Assembly: GCF_006864135.1 (NCBI RefSeq)
Contig: NZ_SADV01000007.1
Location: forward strand, 161,464-225,463
Origin: Lysinibacillus sphaericus
Lineage (GTDB): Bacteria; Bacillota; Bacilli; Bacillales_A; Planococcaceae
DNA: 64,000 bases
Reading direction: 5' to 3'
Shown: piece after piece, positions 8,983 through 17,908 of the stretch
Position numbering within the stretch: the first letter of the stretch is position 1
How the letters are laid out: every line of letters starts with the position of its first letter
Notes under the pieces: generated by a model
Seen by the model: the letters and a program-made list of their open reading frames with translations, nothing else
Database searches by the model: none
Told to the model about the DNA's origin: nothing
Program-made: the position numbers and the translations under genes

Positions 8983-10332
8983 ATGGAAAATGACAATCAG
9001 AGATTAAAAAGAACGATGACCTCACGGCATATTACGATGATGGCTTTAGGTGGTGCCATTGGTGCAGGGTTATTTAAAGGAAGTAGTGCAGCTATTGATA
9101 TGGCAGGGCCATCAGTACTTATTGCGTACTTAATTGGCGGAATTATCTTGCTATTTGTTATGCAAGGTTTAGCAGAAATGGCAGTCCGTAATAGCGAAGC
9201 CAGAACATTTAGAGATTTAGTGCAAGCCGTTTTAGGAAAGTATCCAGCTTATTTCCTGGATTGGATCTATTGGAAAATGTGGGTGTTAAATATTGCTGCA
9301 GAATCTATAGTTGCGGCCATTTTTATTCAATATTGGTTGCCAGATTACTCGATCTGGATACTTGCATTATCTGTTTCGGTGTTAGTTACAGCTATTAATT
9401 TATTATCTGTGAAAGTTTTTGCTGAAACTGAATATTGGCTGGCGTTAATTAAAATTACTGTAATTGTGGTATTCATCATAGCCGGTTTAATTTTATTGCT
9501 TGTTACTTTTGGTAATCATACAGCTGTTGGTTTTTCTAATTTAACGGAGCATGGTGGTTTCTTCCCGAACGGATCAAAGGGATTGATTGCTGCAATGCTT
9601 GTAGTTATTTACTCTTATGGTGGTACTGAAATTATTGGTATTACATTAGCTGAAACGAAAAATCCTGAGAAAGTAGTGCCAAAAGCTGTTCGCAGTACAT
9701 TAGTACGTATTGTGACTTTTTATTTAGTTCCTTTCTTTATTATCGTTAGCTTGATTCCTTGGAATGAAGTAAACGGGGTGCCAGAAAGCCCGTTTGTAAT
9801 GGTCTTTAAAATGATTGGGATTCCTGGTGCTGACCATATTATGAATGCTGTTGTTTTACTAGCAATTATTTCATCAATGAACTCCGGGCTTTATGGTTCA
9901 TCACGAGTTCTGTATACACAAGCTGTAGACGGACGAGTTCCCAAAATCTTTGCACATTTATCAAAAACGAAAGTTCCGGTATATGCCATATTAATGTGTA
10001 CTTTAGCTTTATATATAGCTGTAATCTTTTCTTTATTTGCTGGAAGTAAAACATTTGATTTCCTAATGGGTTCGCTTGGATATACCGTGTTATTTATTTG
10101 GTTAATTATTGCGATTGCGCATCTGAAATCGCGTAAAATACAGCCGGAAAAAACAAGTTCCTATGCAGTGAAATGGTTCCCTTACACAACTTGGATCGCT
10201 ATTATTGCGTTAAGTGCAATTCTAATTGGAATTATTTTCACAACATCGATTATCGTAACAGGTATCACATTATTTATTTATCTTTTTATTACGTTAACGT
10301 ATGTCTATAAAGGTCGTTTTCATGAAAATTAA
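8983..10332 (+). CDS. APC-family amino-acid permease under T-box control
   Basis: This polytopic transporter has 449 residues and about 12 hydrophobic segments. It begins with the amino acid permease (AAT) signature ITMMALGGAIGAGLFKGSS, and carries SYGGTEIIGITLAETKNPEK and SSMNSGLYGSSRVLY as in the Bacillus AapA/RocE/YbxG group. The start is the ATG after AGGAGGT. An earlier in-frame ATG lies inside the T-box and is not used here. Expression should rise when the matching uncharged tRNA accumulates, so the substrate is probably the amino acid sensed by the leader. This gene is inserted relative to the B. subtilis order. Confidence 0.9.
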   Translation: MENDNQRLKRTMTSRHITMMALGGAIGAGLFKGSSAAIDMAGPSVLIAYLIGGIILLFVMQGLAEMAVRNSEARTFRDLVQAVLGKYPAYFLDWIYWKMWVLNIAAESIVAAIFIQYWLPDYSIWILALSVSVLVTAINLLSVKVFAETEYWLALIKITVIVVFIIAGLILLLVTFGNHTAVGFSNLTEHGGFFPNGSKGLIAAMLVVIYSYGGTEIIGITLAETKNPEKVVPKAVRSTLVRIVTFYLVPFFIIVSLIPWNEVNGVPESPFVMVFKMIGIPGADHIMNAVVLLAIISSMNSGLYGSSRVLYTQAVDGRVPKIFAHLSKTKVPVYAILMCTLALYIAVIFSLFAGSKTFDFLMGSLGYTVLFIWLIIAIAHLKSRKIQPEKTSSYAVKWFPYTTWIAIIALSAILIGIIFTTSIIVTGITLFIYLFITLTYVYKGRFHEN

Positions 10333-10428
10333 GCTGAATAGCAAAACAAATTAATGCCTTTTTCGACCTTAATTTTCATAAATTTCACATACTAGGCAGA
10401 TTGTTCGCTCAAGAGAATTTATCCATGC

Positions 10429-10434
10429 TATACT
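10429..10434 (+). promoter_or_regulatory. Extended -10 promoter of trxA
   Basis: TGCTATACT forms an extended -10 element about 32 bases before the trxA ATG. No good -35 is visible at the usual spacing. Confidence 0.5.
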
Positions 10435-10465
10435 ACAAGCATAGTAAGTTTAAGGAGGATTTCAA

Positions 10466-10777
10466 ATGGCAATTGTACATGCAACAGATGCAACTTTCCA
10501 AGATGATATTAAAGAAGGGTTAGTACTAGTAGACTTTTGGGCTGCTTGGTGCGGACCTTGTAAAATGATTGGACCAGTTCTTGAAGAAATGGATGCTGCA
10601 GGTAGTGCGGCTAAAATTGTAAAAGTAGATGTAGATAACAACCAAGGTACTGCAGCGCAATACCAAATTATGTCTATCCCATCATTACTATTATTCAAAG
10701 ACGGTGAAATAGTAGATAAAACAGTTGGTTTCCAACCAAAAGAAGCATTAGAAGCGTTTATCGCAAAACATGCTTAA
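10466..10777 (+). CDS. trxA: Thioredoxin
   Basis: This general cytoplasmic disulfide reductase is recycled by thioredoxin reductase. The 103-residue protein has the active site FWAAWCGPCKMIGP and the cis-Pro segment SIPSLLLFKDGE. The length is exactly that of the family. A consensus AAGGAGG precedes the ATG. It lies between the permease and uvrC; in B. subtilis it also lies between etfA and uvrC. Confidence 0.97.
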   Translation: MAIVHATDATFQDDIKEGLVLVDFWAAWCGPCKMIGPVLEEMDAAGSAAKIVKVDVDNNQGTAAQYQIMSIPSLLLFKDGEIVDKTVGFQPKEALEAFIAKHA

Positions 10778-10789
10778 CTTCTTTCAGCA

Positions 10790-10912
10790 AATGTCTCCAA
10801 ACACCCGCTGGAAGAAGTTAAAGCCTCCGGCGGATGTCACGGAATCGGAAAGGAGTTCTTTGTGCAAGCACAAAGCCGATTCCGGATGCAATTATGCCGA
10901 GGCATAATTGAT
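10790..10912. repeat. Dispersed intergenic repeat, family A, copy 1
   Basis: It holds nested hairpins: GGAATCGG/CCGATTCC, inside it CTTTGTG/CACAAAG, then AATTATGCC/GGCATAATT. The CCGATTCCGG...GGCATAATT part matches, inverted, the repeat near 25.3 kb. Confidence 0.7.
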
Positions 10913-10932
10913 TCTATAAGAAAAAAAGAGTC

Positions 10933-10964
10933 AAGCCATCAATAAGATGTGCTTGGCTTTTTTT
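10933..10964 (+). terminator. Terminator downstream of trxA
   Basis: An AAGCCA/TGGCTT stem is followed by a T-run. Confidence 0.7.
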
Positions 10965-11059
10965 CGTTATATAATATAGTGAAAAAGCGGAAGTTATCCT
11001 TAGAAATAGGAGAAAATAAAGGGACAAACGCTACTTTAAGAAAAAGGGGCAGGTAGGCG

Positions 11060-12850
11060 ATGAATGATTTAATTAAACGAAAGCTTGAAATTTTACCAGA
11101 TCAGCCTGGCTGCTATTTGATGAAAGATCGACAAGGAACCATTATTTATGTCGGGAAAGCTAAAGTGCTGAAAAATCGAGTACGCTCTTATTTTACTGGT
11201 TCGCATGAAGGGAAAACACAGAGGCTTGTAGGTGAAATAGAAGATTTTGAGTACATTGTGACATCCTCCAATATTGAAGCTTTAATTTTAGAGCTTAATC
11301 TTATAAAACTACATGACCCGAAGTACAATGTTATGCTGACGGATGATAAAACGTATCCGTATTTAAAAATTACAAATGAAAAACACCCGCGCCTTATTAC
11401 TACGCGAAAGGTGAAAAAGGATAAGGCAAAATATTTTGGTCCATATCCGAATGCGTATGCAGCAAGTGAGACGAAAAAGCTGTTAGATCGTTTATATCCT
11501 CTTCGAAAATGTGTACAACTCCCTACCAAGGTTTGTTTGTATTATCATATGGGGCAATGCCTAGCCCCTTGTGTGAAGGATATAGATGCAGAAATTTACC
11601 ACAATATGATTGAGGATATGACAAAGTTTTTAAATGGTGGGGTTGAGGAAGTCAAAAAAGAGCTAGAGGTAAAAATGCTAGCGGCCGCAGAAAATTTAGA
11701 GTTTGAGCGTGCAAAGGAATTTCGTGATCAAATTGCACATATTGATACAGTCATGCAAAAGCAAAAAATCGTATCGAGTGATACAACTAATCGCGATGTA
11801 TTTGGCTATGCCGTCGAGAAGGGCTGGATGTGTGTTCAAGTTTTCTTTGTTCGTCAAGGAAAGCTCATTGAGCGAGATGTCTCAATTTTCCCGATTTATC
11901 AAGAGGCAGAAGAGGAATTTTTGACGTTCGTTGGACGATTTTACGACAAGCTAGAGCACATTAAGCCTAAGGAGATTTTTATCCCACAAACCATTGATGC
12001 AGAAATTTTAACGGAATTACTAGAAGTTAAGGTACTAACACCAAAACGCGGGCAAAAAAAAGAGCTAGTTGAATTAGCGACAAAAAATGCTGAAATAGCG
12101 GTAGCGGCGAAGTTCCAGCTTATTGAACGTCAAGAAGAACGCACAATAGGAGCATGTGAGGCGCTCGGTGAAGCTATGGGCATTTCTGCACCTTTACGGA
12201 TTGAGGCTTTCGATAATAGTCATATGCATGGGACAGATGCTGTATCTGCAATGGTTGTCTTTATCGATGGAAAACCTGCAAAGAAGGAGTATCGAAAATA
12301 CAAAACACGTACAGCTGCCAAGCATGATGATTACGGGGCGATGCAAGAAGTAATTCGCCGTCGATACACACGCGTATTAAAAGACGGTCTACCTTTACCA
12401 GATTTAGTACTAATAGATGGCGGCAAGGGGCAAATGGAAGTCGCGCGAGAAGTATTAGAGGATGAACTCGGCCTTGTCATTCCAATTGCCGGATTAGCAA
12501 AAGATGAAAAGCATAATACATCACAGCTTCTATTTGGTGATCCAGCTGAAGTAATTGCGTTAAAGCGAACAAGCGATGGATTCTACTTACTACAACGAAT
12601 ACAGGACGAAGTACACCGCTTTGCTATTACCTTCTTACGACAGCAGCATGAGAAACATGCTATACAATCTGTCCTCGATAATATAGAGGGCATTGGTCCG
12701 AAGCGAAAACAACAATTACTCAAGTATTTTAGCTCTGTCAAAAAAATTCGCGAGGCAAGTGTGCAAGCATTACAGGAAGCAGGGATGCCTGCTAATCTTG
12801 CTAGCAATATTTATGATTATTTTCATCCAGTAGAAGACTCCCACCTCTAA
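11060..12850 (+). CDS. uvrC: UvrABC system protein C
   Basis: UvrC makes both incisions in nucleotide excision repair. The 596-residue protein has the N-terminal GIY-YIG nuclease ([19 protein letters not shown]), the Cys-rich segment [13 protein letters not shown], the UVR motif around residues 200-235, the RNase H-like 3' nuclease domain ([27 protein letters not shown]) and a C-terminal helix-hairpin-helix ([20 protein letters not shown]). It is full length. Its stop codon abuts an intergenic repeat hairpin. Confidence 0.97.
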   Translation: MNDLIKRKLEILPDQPGCYLMKDRQGTIIYVGKAKVLKNRVRSYFTGSHEGKTQRLVGEIEDFEYIVTSSNIEALILELNLIKLHDPKYNVMLTDDKTYPYLKITNEKHPRLITTRKVKKDKAKYFGPYPNAYAASETKKLLDRLYPLRKCVQLPTKVCLYYHMGQCLAPCVKDIDAEIYHNMIEDMTKFLNGGVEEVKKELEVKMLAAAENLEFERAKEFRDQIAHIDTVMQKQKIVSSDTTNRDVFGYAVEKGWMCVQVFFVRQGKLIERDVSIFPIYQEAEEEFLTFVGRFYDKLEHIKPKEIFIPQTIDAEILTELLEVKVLTPKRGQKKELVELATKNAEIAVAAKFQLIERQEERTIGACEALGEAMGISAPLRIEAFDNSHMHGTDAVSAMVVFIDGKPAKKEYRKYKTRTAAKHDDYGAMQEVIRRRYTRVLKDGLPLPDLVLIDGGKGQMEVAREVLEDELGLVIPIAGLAKDEKHNTSQLLFGDPAEVIALKRTSDGFYLLQRIQDEVHRFAITFLRQQHEKHAIQSVLDNIEGIGPKRKQQLLKYFSSVKKIREASVQALQEAGMPANLASNIYDYFHPVEDSHL

Positions 12851-13025
12851 AGGTGGTGGGATGAATGCAGATAGAATTCCTTTTCAATGGGTGTATAAAC
12901 AACTACAGTCTAAAAGCCCCACGTACTGTGGCAACGACTGAGTGACTAACATCTTGCTGCTTCGCTTTCGCGCAAAAAATAGCTATTGGCCAAAAGCCTC
13001 CGAACTTAATTACGCCAAGACAAAA
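12843..13025. repeat. Dispersed intergenic repeat, family A, copy 2 (inverted)
   Basis: It starts with a CCACCTCTAAAGGTGG-type hairpin at the uvrC stop. It shares blocks in inverted order with 25270-25560: CTGCATTCATC, ACGTGG..TCTTAGACTG, GTCACTCA, GCGCGAAAGCGAAGC, GGCCAATA and CTTGGC.TAATT. No open frame is present. Confidence 0.75.
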
Positions 13026-13182
13026 TTGATATTCAATAAGATCCATTGTCAAAGGATTAGGCGTATGCTAAGGTTGTATATAACATAGCTTTTTAATATA
13101 GCAATGTTTTTTAGAAGTTTCTATTTATTAAATTGAGAATTTCTTCACTAAGGTTCAAATTAAATACGATCACTATTTAGTG

Positions 13183-13421
13183 ATGATAGAGGTGCAAGGT
13201 TCAAGAGTAGTACATACGAGGACGAACAAGTCCGGTGAAAATGTATGAAAGGGGAACTTGCCGAAGTGGAGCATCGTTGTTTCCGATGCTGTGCTGGTTT
13301 TACATTTAAGAGATGTAAGACTGTCGATTCTAAACGTTTCGGAGAGCTATCACACATGCGCAAGTTACTTTATTGTACATGTTATAGGCAGCTTTCACGT
13401 TATGTGAGAGCTGCCTTTTTA
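13183..13421 (+). promoter_or_regulatory. Lysine (L-box) riboswitch of lysC
   Basis: Aptamer blocks in order are GATAGAGGTGC, TTCAAGAGTA, GAAAGGGGAACTTGCCGAAG, GCTGG, AAGACTGTC and GGAGAGCTATC, the classic L-box order of B. subtilis lysC. The expression platform ends in a terminator stem GGCAGCTTTCAC/GTGAGAGCTGCC with T5 (13387-13420). Lysine binding should terminate transcription before lysC. Confidence 0.95.
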
Positions 13422-13556
13422 GATTTTCTCGAAACAACATTTTTTCAAGGCTGTTAGGCGCTATTTGCTTTTGTAGGGATATTTTTGTGAAAAGCTGCAA
13501 AAGTATAGCTACTTTATAACCAGCGAAATGATTGAATACGAAGGAGAATGATAAAG

Positions 13557-14791
13557 ATGGCGAGAGTTGTGATGAAATTTGGTGGTGCTGCATTCGCATC
13601 AACAGAGCACATTCAAAATGTTGCGAAAAAGGCGATTGTAGAAAAGGAAAGAGGTTTTGATGTTGTCGTTGTCACTACAGCTATGGGGGGTATAGCTAAA
13701 GAATTAGCAAAGATGGCTCGTGATTTATCAGACAATGCATCTAAGCGTGAACTAGACGCACTATTTTCAACAAGCTCACAACTTACAAGTACATTAGTGG
13801 CAATTGCTATACAGGAGAAAGGATATGATGCCGTGTCATTAACGGGCAGGCAGGCATAGAAACCGATGCTATGTATAGTAATGCCCGTATTGATGAGATA
13901 GATGCTAGACGAATAGAAGAGCATTTTGTACAGGGAAAAATCGTTATCGTTGCTGGGGAACAAGGTATCGATAATTCACGAAATATTACGACGTTAGGTA
14001 AAGGTGGTGCGGAAACGTCGGCTATAGCAATTGCAGCAAAATTGAATGCGGAGCGAGTAGATATTTACACGAATGTGGATGGCGTCTATACAGCTAATCC
14101 AAGTCATGTTACTGGGGCACAAAAACTAAAAGAAATTTCCTATGATGAAATGCTAGAGCTATCAAACTTAGGGTCACAAGTTTTACACCCGCGAGCTGTA
14201 GAGTTAGCAAAGAAGTTTCAAATCCCAGTTATCATTCGCTCGAGCGAAATAGATACAGTAGGTACTTTATTGAAGGAGGAAGTTGAAATGGAAAAAAATT
14301 TAATTGTACGTGGTGTTGCCTACGAGTCAGACGTTATTCGCTTAACAGTTGGTTATGATGCTTATTCTAATGCTTCTTTAGCAAATATGTTCACAATCCT
14401 TGCAGAAAATCGCATAAACGTCGATATAATCGTACAAGCACTAATTGATGGTTTAAAGCCGACGGTATCATTTACTATTTTAAAAGAGGAGTTCGCTGAA
14501 GCATTACGTGTTCTAGAAGATAGTAAATTATCACTAGGGTTTAGTTTTGCTGATTTTGAAATTGGCTTAGCAAAGGTTTCTATTATTGGCTCGGGGATGG
14601 CATCTAATCCAGGGGTGGCTGCAAGGATGTTTGATCGTCTACGTCGTGAAAATATCCCTGTAAAAATGGTAAGTACTTCTGAAATAAAAGTGTCAGTTGT
14701 TGTACCTCAGGACGAAATGATTCGTGCAGCAAATGCATTACATGATGAATTTAATTTATTTCAGGAAGTGTCTTTTGTACCGAAAGCGTAG
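13557..14791 (+). pseudogene. lysC: Aspartokinase with a 4-base frame break
   Basis: Aspartokinase catalyses the first step of the lysine/threonine/methionine and diaminopimelate pathway. The N-terminal frame (VVMKFGGAAFAS...SLTGRQA) stops at 13859. The rest continues in another frame (GIETDAMYSNARIDE... to ACT domains at the end). At the junction the family reads TGWQAGIETDA. The DNA ACGGGC-AGGCAGGCATAG fits loss of four bases (TGGC) from a short repeat. FGGAAF also differs from the usual FGGTSV. The ribosome binding site AAGGAG at 13541 favours the ATG used here. As written, no full alpha subunit is made. A sequencing or assembly error is an equally good explanation. Confidence 0.8.
14288..14791 (+). 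CDS. lysC: Aspartokinase beta subunit from internal start
   Basis: Bacillus aspartokinase II is a hetero-oligomer. Its beta subunit is the C-terminal regulatory part, made from an internal start in the same gene. Here an AAGGAGG lies 8 bases before ATG-GAA-AAA-AAT, giving a 167-residue protein with two ACT domains that bind lysine. This start lies downstream of the frame break, so the beta subunit could still be made even if alpha is not. Confidence 0.75.
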   Translation: MEKNLIVRGVAYESDVIRLTVGYDAYSNASLANMFTILAENRINVDIIVQALIDGLKPTVSFTILKEEFAEALRVLEDSKLSLGFSFADFEIGLAKVSIIGSGMASNPGVAARMFDRLRRENIPVKMVSTSEIKVSVVVPQDEMIRAANALHDEFNLFQEVSFVPKA

Positions 14792-14805
14792 CGACAGGTA
14801 TAGAA
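14773..14805. repeat. Dispersed repeat, family C, copy 2, overlapping the lysC stop
   Basis: GTACCGAAAGCGTAGCGACAGG is the inverted form of the 8.6-kb repeat. It supplies the last codons and the TAG stop of lysC. Confidence 0.7.
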
Positions 14806-14946
14806 GTCTCTCAGGTGAGATGAATGCGGTTTTAAGTCACTTTTTAGCGGGGCGTGGATAGAGCAGCCAAAACGACGGGTAGAAATACGAAAGTAACAGA
14901 ATGCAAGGGATAATTGAACAAGCGCTTTACATATAATATTGAAGAG

Positions 14947-14976
14947 GATGTGCCAGTAAAAGGCACATCTTTTTTT
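14947..14976 (+). terminator. Terminator of lysC
   Basis: A perfect 8-bp stem GATGTGCC/GGCACATC is followed by T7. Confidence 0.92.
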
Positions 14977-15062
14977 GTTCACATCAATTTAATATTTTAT
15001 CCAATTCTATTGTTATATAATAAAATGTGACATGTTTTACCAAGGGGAAGGTGGAAGTTTGT

Positions 15063-16328
15063 ATGGGGTTATTCGGTTTATTTCAAAAGCCAATGGATGA
15101 AAGTGTTGAGATGCACAACGATTTAGAAATACAAAAATTAAAAAAGCGAATTCTGGAATTGGAACTTGAGCAGGAAAGCATTGATGTGAAAAATGCGATT
15201 TTAGATTTTGTACTAGCGCATATGGAGTTAATTAATTTTCAAACGGCTTTAAAGGTTCAAAATGTCTCTACGAGTGTAGGGGATATTTCAGCAATGAGTG
15301 AAGAAATGTCGTCAAATACAGAGGAGATGCTTGCGGTTGAGCAAAATGTTAATGCAAACATTCAAGAAATAAAACAGCATTCATTACTACTTGTAGAAGA
15401 AATGGAATCATCCATTTCAAAAGGTGAAATGGTTCAGGGGTTGTTGGCCAAAGGAGCTCATTCAACAGAGCAGCTGAAGAATGAAATGACCAAAATGGAT
15501 GATATTGGTAAGGGTGTAACCGGGATTGCCGATCAAACACAACTTCTATCCTTAAATGCCTCTATTGAAGCCGCGCGTGCTGGTGAGCATGGAAATGGCT
15601 TTAATGTTGTCGCGATGGAGGTAGGGAAGTTAGCCAACAGTTCGAAAGGTTCATTGCAAGAAATGACAAAGATTCGATCAGTCATTGATAAGAAATTACA
15701 TAATACAATAACAAATATTAATCAAGTCGAACATTATTTAACTGACTTTTTAAGTATCATGAAGGACAATATTGCTAATCTGACTATAACAAGTAGAAAT
15801 ATTGAAGAAGCAGCACATGGTATTCATCAAATAACAGCTGCATCAGAAGAAAATGTAATAGCTGTAGGTCGTTTAGCGGAAACAACGACGGAATTATCAC
15901 TTACTAGCGATTTCTCAGATCTAATACAAAATCAAGTATCTGAAATGTTAAAAGCTATTGCACCGACAATCAGAAAGCCATCAGAGCAAACGGTAGTTAG
16001 CCAATTGGCAGCAAGGTTAATGGATCATGCTAGCTTTTTACGAAATGCTATTCAAAAGGCTGGTCAAAAAGAAACGATAAAAACGCATCATCAATGTATG
16101 TTTGGAAAATGGTATTACGGACATTTCGAGGAATACCAGAACTTACTAGAATATCGTCATATTGAACAACCACATGAATTAGTACATATGGCCGCCCAAA
16201 AATTAGTGAATGAACTGTCAATTAATAACATAGAAGAAATGATTCAACACTCACTTAATATTTTGGAGGCATTTATTTCGTTCATAGATGTACTTTTAAA
16301 AAAAAGACATGCTCAATTATCAATATAA
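15063..16328 (+). CDS. Soluble chemoreceptor-like protein with CZB zinc domain
   Basis: This 421-residue protein has no membrane segment. An N-terminal coiled coil is followed by a methyl-accepting signalling domain (residues about 60-290; QLLSLNASIEAARAGEHGNGF is the hairpin tip region). The C-terminal chemoreceptor zinc-binding (CZB) domain is recognised from DHASFLRNA, HHQCMFGKWYYG and HELVH, giving the His/Cys/His zinc ligands. It probably senses zinc or an oxidant in the cytoplasm and signals to CheA. The start ATG follows AAGGTGG. An upstream in-frame ATG would add 12 residues. It is inserted between lysC and yslB relative to B. subtilis. Confidence 0.85.
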   Translation: MGLFGLFQKPMDESVEMHNDLEIQKLKKRILELELEQESIDVKNAILDFVLAHMELINFQTALKVQNVSTSVGDISAMSEEMSSNTEEMLAVEQNVNANIQEIKQHSLLLVEEMESSISKGEMVQGLLAKGAHSTEQLKNEMTKMDDIGKGVTGIADQTQLLSLNASIEAARAGEHGNGFNVVAMEVGKLANSSKGSLQEMTKIRSVIDKKLHNTITNINQVEHYLTDFLSIMKDNIANLTITSRNIEEAAHGIHQITAASEENVIAVGRLAETTTELSLTSDFSDLIQNQVSEMLKAIAPTIRKPSEQTVVSQLAARLMDHASFLRNAIQKAGQKETIKTHHQCMFGKWYYGHFEEYQNLLEYRHIEQPHELVHMAAQKLVNELSINNIEEMIQHSLNILEAFISFIDVLLKKRHAQLSI

Positions 16329-16341
16329 AAAGGATTCGTGA

Positions 16342-16460
16342 GCATAACGAGAGGTTGATTTCCGTTCCGACAGTGCACCTTCCTGGGGGTGTCCGATGAG
16401 CTGCTTTGCTTGTCGCATCTATGACGCTAATCCAAGGAGTTGCACAGTCTCCGCGGTGAA
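16342..16460. repeat. Dispersed intergenic repeat, family B, copy 1
   Basis: It shares GGTTGATTTCCGTTC, TTCCTnGGGG, GTCCGATGAGC, GACGCTAATCC, AAGGAG and AGTCTCC blocks with the 27.3-kb copy, and in inverted form with the 21.4-kb copy. Confidence 0.75.
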
Positions 16461-16480
16461 TAACTTCTATATTATATATA

Positions 16481-16522
16481 AAAAGGATTGCCATCCATAA
16501 ATTAGGGGTGGCAATCCTTTTC
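16481..16522. terminator. Bidirectional terminator between the chemoreceptor gene and yslB
   Basis: A perfect 13-bp stem (AAAAGGATTGCCA/TGGCAATCCTTTT) is flanked by A- and T-rich ends. It serves the convergent genes on both sides. Confidence 0.9.
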
Positions 16523-16525
16523 GTT

Positions 16526-16960
16526 TTATTCTGTAGGAACGGTGTTCATGATTCTTTCTTTAACGTCCCATTTTACTGTGAACGTAACATTTTGTTGCTT
16601 TTCACGTTTTTCATCATAGCATTCTGTTAAATAACCTTTTGCTTGCTGGATTTGCTCAGCTATAAATCCTGCTTCAAGTCTAAAGCTACGAAGACCGATT
16701 TGTAACAGTTCTGGATCATTTGTCAACTGGAATATGCGTCCATCCTTCGACTCTTTGATAAGCTCTAAATTACCCCAACAGGCATCTGCGAAAAATGCGA
16801 TAAGTTCATCTTGACTTGTACATGGGAACTTCCGAGCTAGATCTTTTCCCGCCCAGTAAAGTACATCACCTTCGTGTTTACCAAGAATGGAAGATAAAAT
16901 ATAATCGCGAATTATCTCATAGCCAAAAGCTGAGATTGTAGGAGATGAAGTGTTTAACAT
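16526..16960 (-). CDS. yslB: DUF2507 protein YslB
   Basis: This 144-residue soluble protein of the DUF2507 family lies beside sdhCAB, as in B. subtilis. Recognisable features are the conserved helices FGYEIIRDYILSSILGKHEGDVLYWAGKDLARKF and FRLEAGFIAEQIQ. The fold belongs to the V4R/heme-NO-binding-like group, but the function is not established. It is transcribed away from sdhC, and the intervening region holds the sdh promoter. Confidence 0.85.
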   Translation of the reverse strand: MLNTSSPTISAFGYEIIRDYILSSILGKHEGDVLYWAGKDLARKFPCTSQDELIAFFADACWGNLELIKESKDGRIFQLTNDPELLQIGLRSFRLEAGFIAEQIQQAKGYLTECYDEKREKQQNVTFTVKWDVKERIMNTVPTE

Positions 16961-17092
16961 TGAAAGCCTTCTTTCTTAGAATTTTCTTAAAATTTGACAC
17001 TGATAAAGTAAAGATAGATTTTTCGAGAAAAAACGATGCGTCATGTACTAGATTGCTTCTTTAATAAGGACTATGAAAAACTTTAAGTTGCC

Positions 17093-17121
17093 TTGACGCT
17101 CGTAGCTCTTGAGAGTACAAT
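17093..17121 (+). promoter_or_regulatory. Sigma-A type promoter of sdhCAB
   Basis: TTGACG and TACAAT are separated by exactly 17 bases, about 110 bases before sdhC. Confidence 0.75.
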
Positions 17122-17232
17122 AAACATGTCATAATATTGTACCATGATGAAATACACAGTCAATGAAGTATCAGTTACAAAATGATGACTTCTTTAGTTG
17201 TGCTATTTTAAGTACTAAGGGGGGTAACAGTC

Positions 17233-17841
17233 TTGTCGAAAGATCGAGAGTTTTTATGGCGTCGCTTACATTCTCTACTTGGTATCATTCCAGTAGGTCT
17301 GTTTTTAACGATGCACCTGTTCATTAACTTTACAGCAACAGGCGGAGCAGAAAGTTACAACGCAGCTACCGCTAATATGGAAAAGATTCCATTCCTTATC
17401 CTAGTTGAATGGATTGTCATCTATATTCCATTAATGTTCCACGCATTTTATGGTGTCTACATTGCATTCACTGCTACACCAAATACAGGGCGTTTCAGCA
17501 CATACCGTAACTGGATGTTCTCATTACAACGTTTCACGGGTGTATTCTTAGTGATCTTCATTGCATGGCATATTTTCCAAACTCGTATTCAAAAAGCACT
17601 TGGTACAGAAGTTGATTACGACATGATGGCAAATATCGTTTCTAATCCATTCATGCTTGGATTCTACATTGTTGGTATTATATCAGCAACTTTCCACTTA
17701 TCTAACGGTTTATGGGCATTCCTAGTAAGCTGGGGTATTACACAATCTCCTCAGTCTCAAAAGATTGCTACTTATGTAACAAACATTATTTTCGTAATTC
17801 TAAGTGTAGTTGGTGTGGCTGCTATTTTAGCTTTTGCTTAA
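17233..17841 (+). CDS. sdhC: Succinate dehydrogenase cytochrome b558 subunit
   Basis: This is the membrane anchor that binds the hemes and menaquinone of complex II. The 202-residue protein has five hydrophobic segments and conserved His residues in HSLLGIIP, MHLFINF, MFHAFYG, IAWHIFQ and FHLSNGLWAF, as in the Bacillus single-anchor type. The start is TTG preceded by AAGGGGGG, as commonly found for sdhC. It is first in the sdhCAB operon. Confidence 0.96.
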   Translation: MSKDREFLWRRLHSLLGIIPVGLFLTMHLFINFTATGGAESYNAATANMEKIPFLILVEWIVIYIPLMFHAFYGVYIAFTATPNTGRFSTYRNWMFSLQRFTGVFLVIFIAWHIFQTRIQKALGTEVDYDMMANIVSNPFMLGFYIVGIISATFHLSNGLWAFLVSWGITQSPQSQKIATYVTNIIFVILSVVGVAAILAFA

Positions 17842-17908
17842 TGTAATAGAAGCTACTATAGAGCATATGGCAATCATTGCAATTTTTTAAGAGGAGTGAG
17901 AAATAATC

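Noticed and set aside
13245..13457. Plus-strand open frame upstream of lysC
   Set aside because: It lies entirely within the lysine riboswitch and its terminator.
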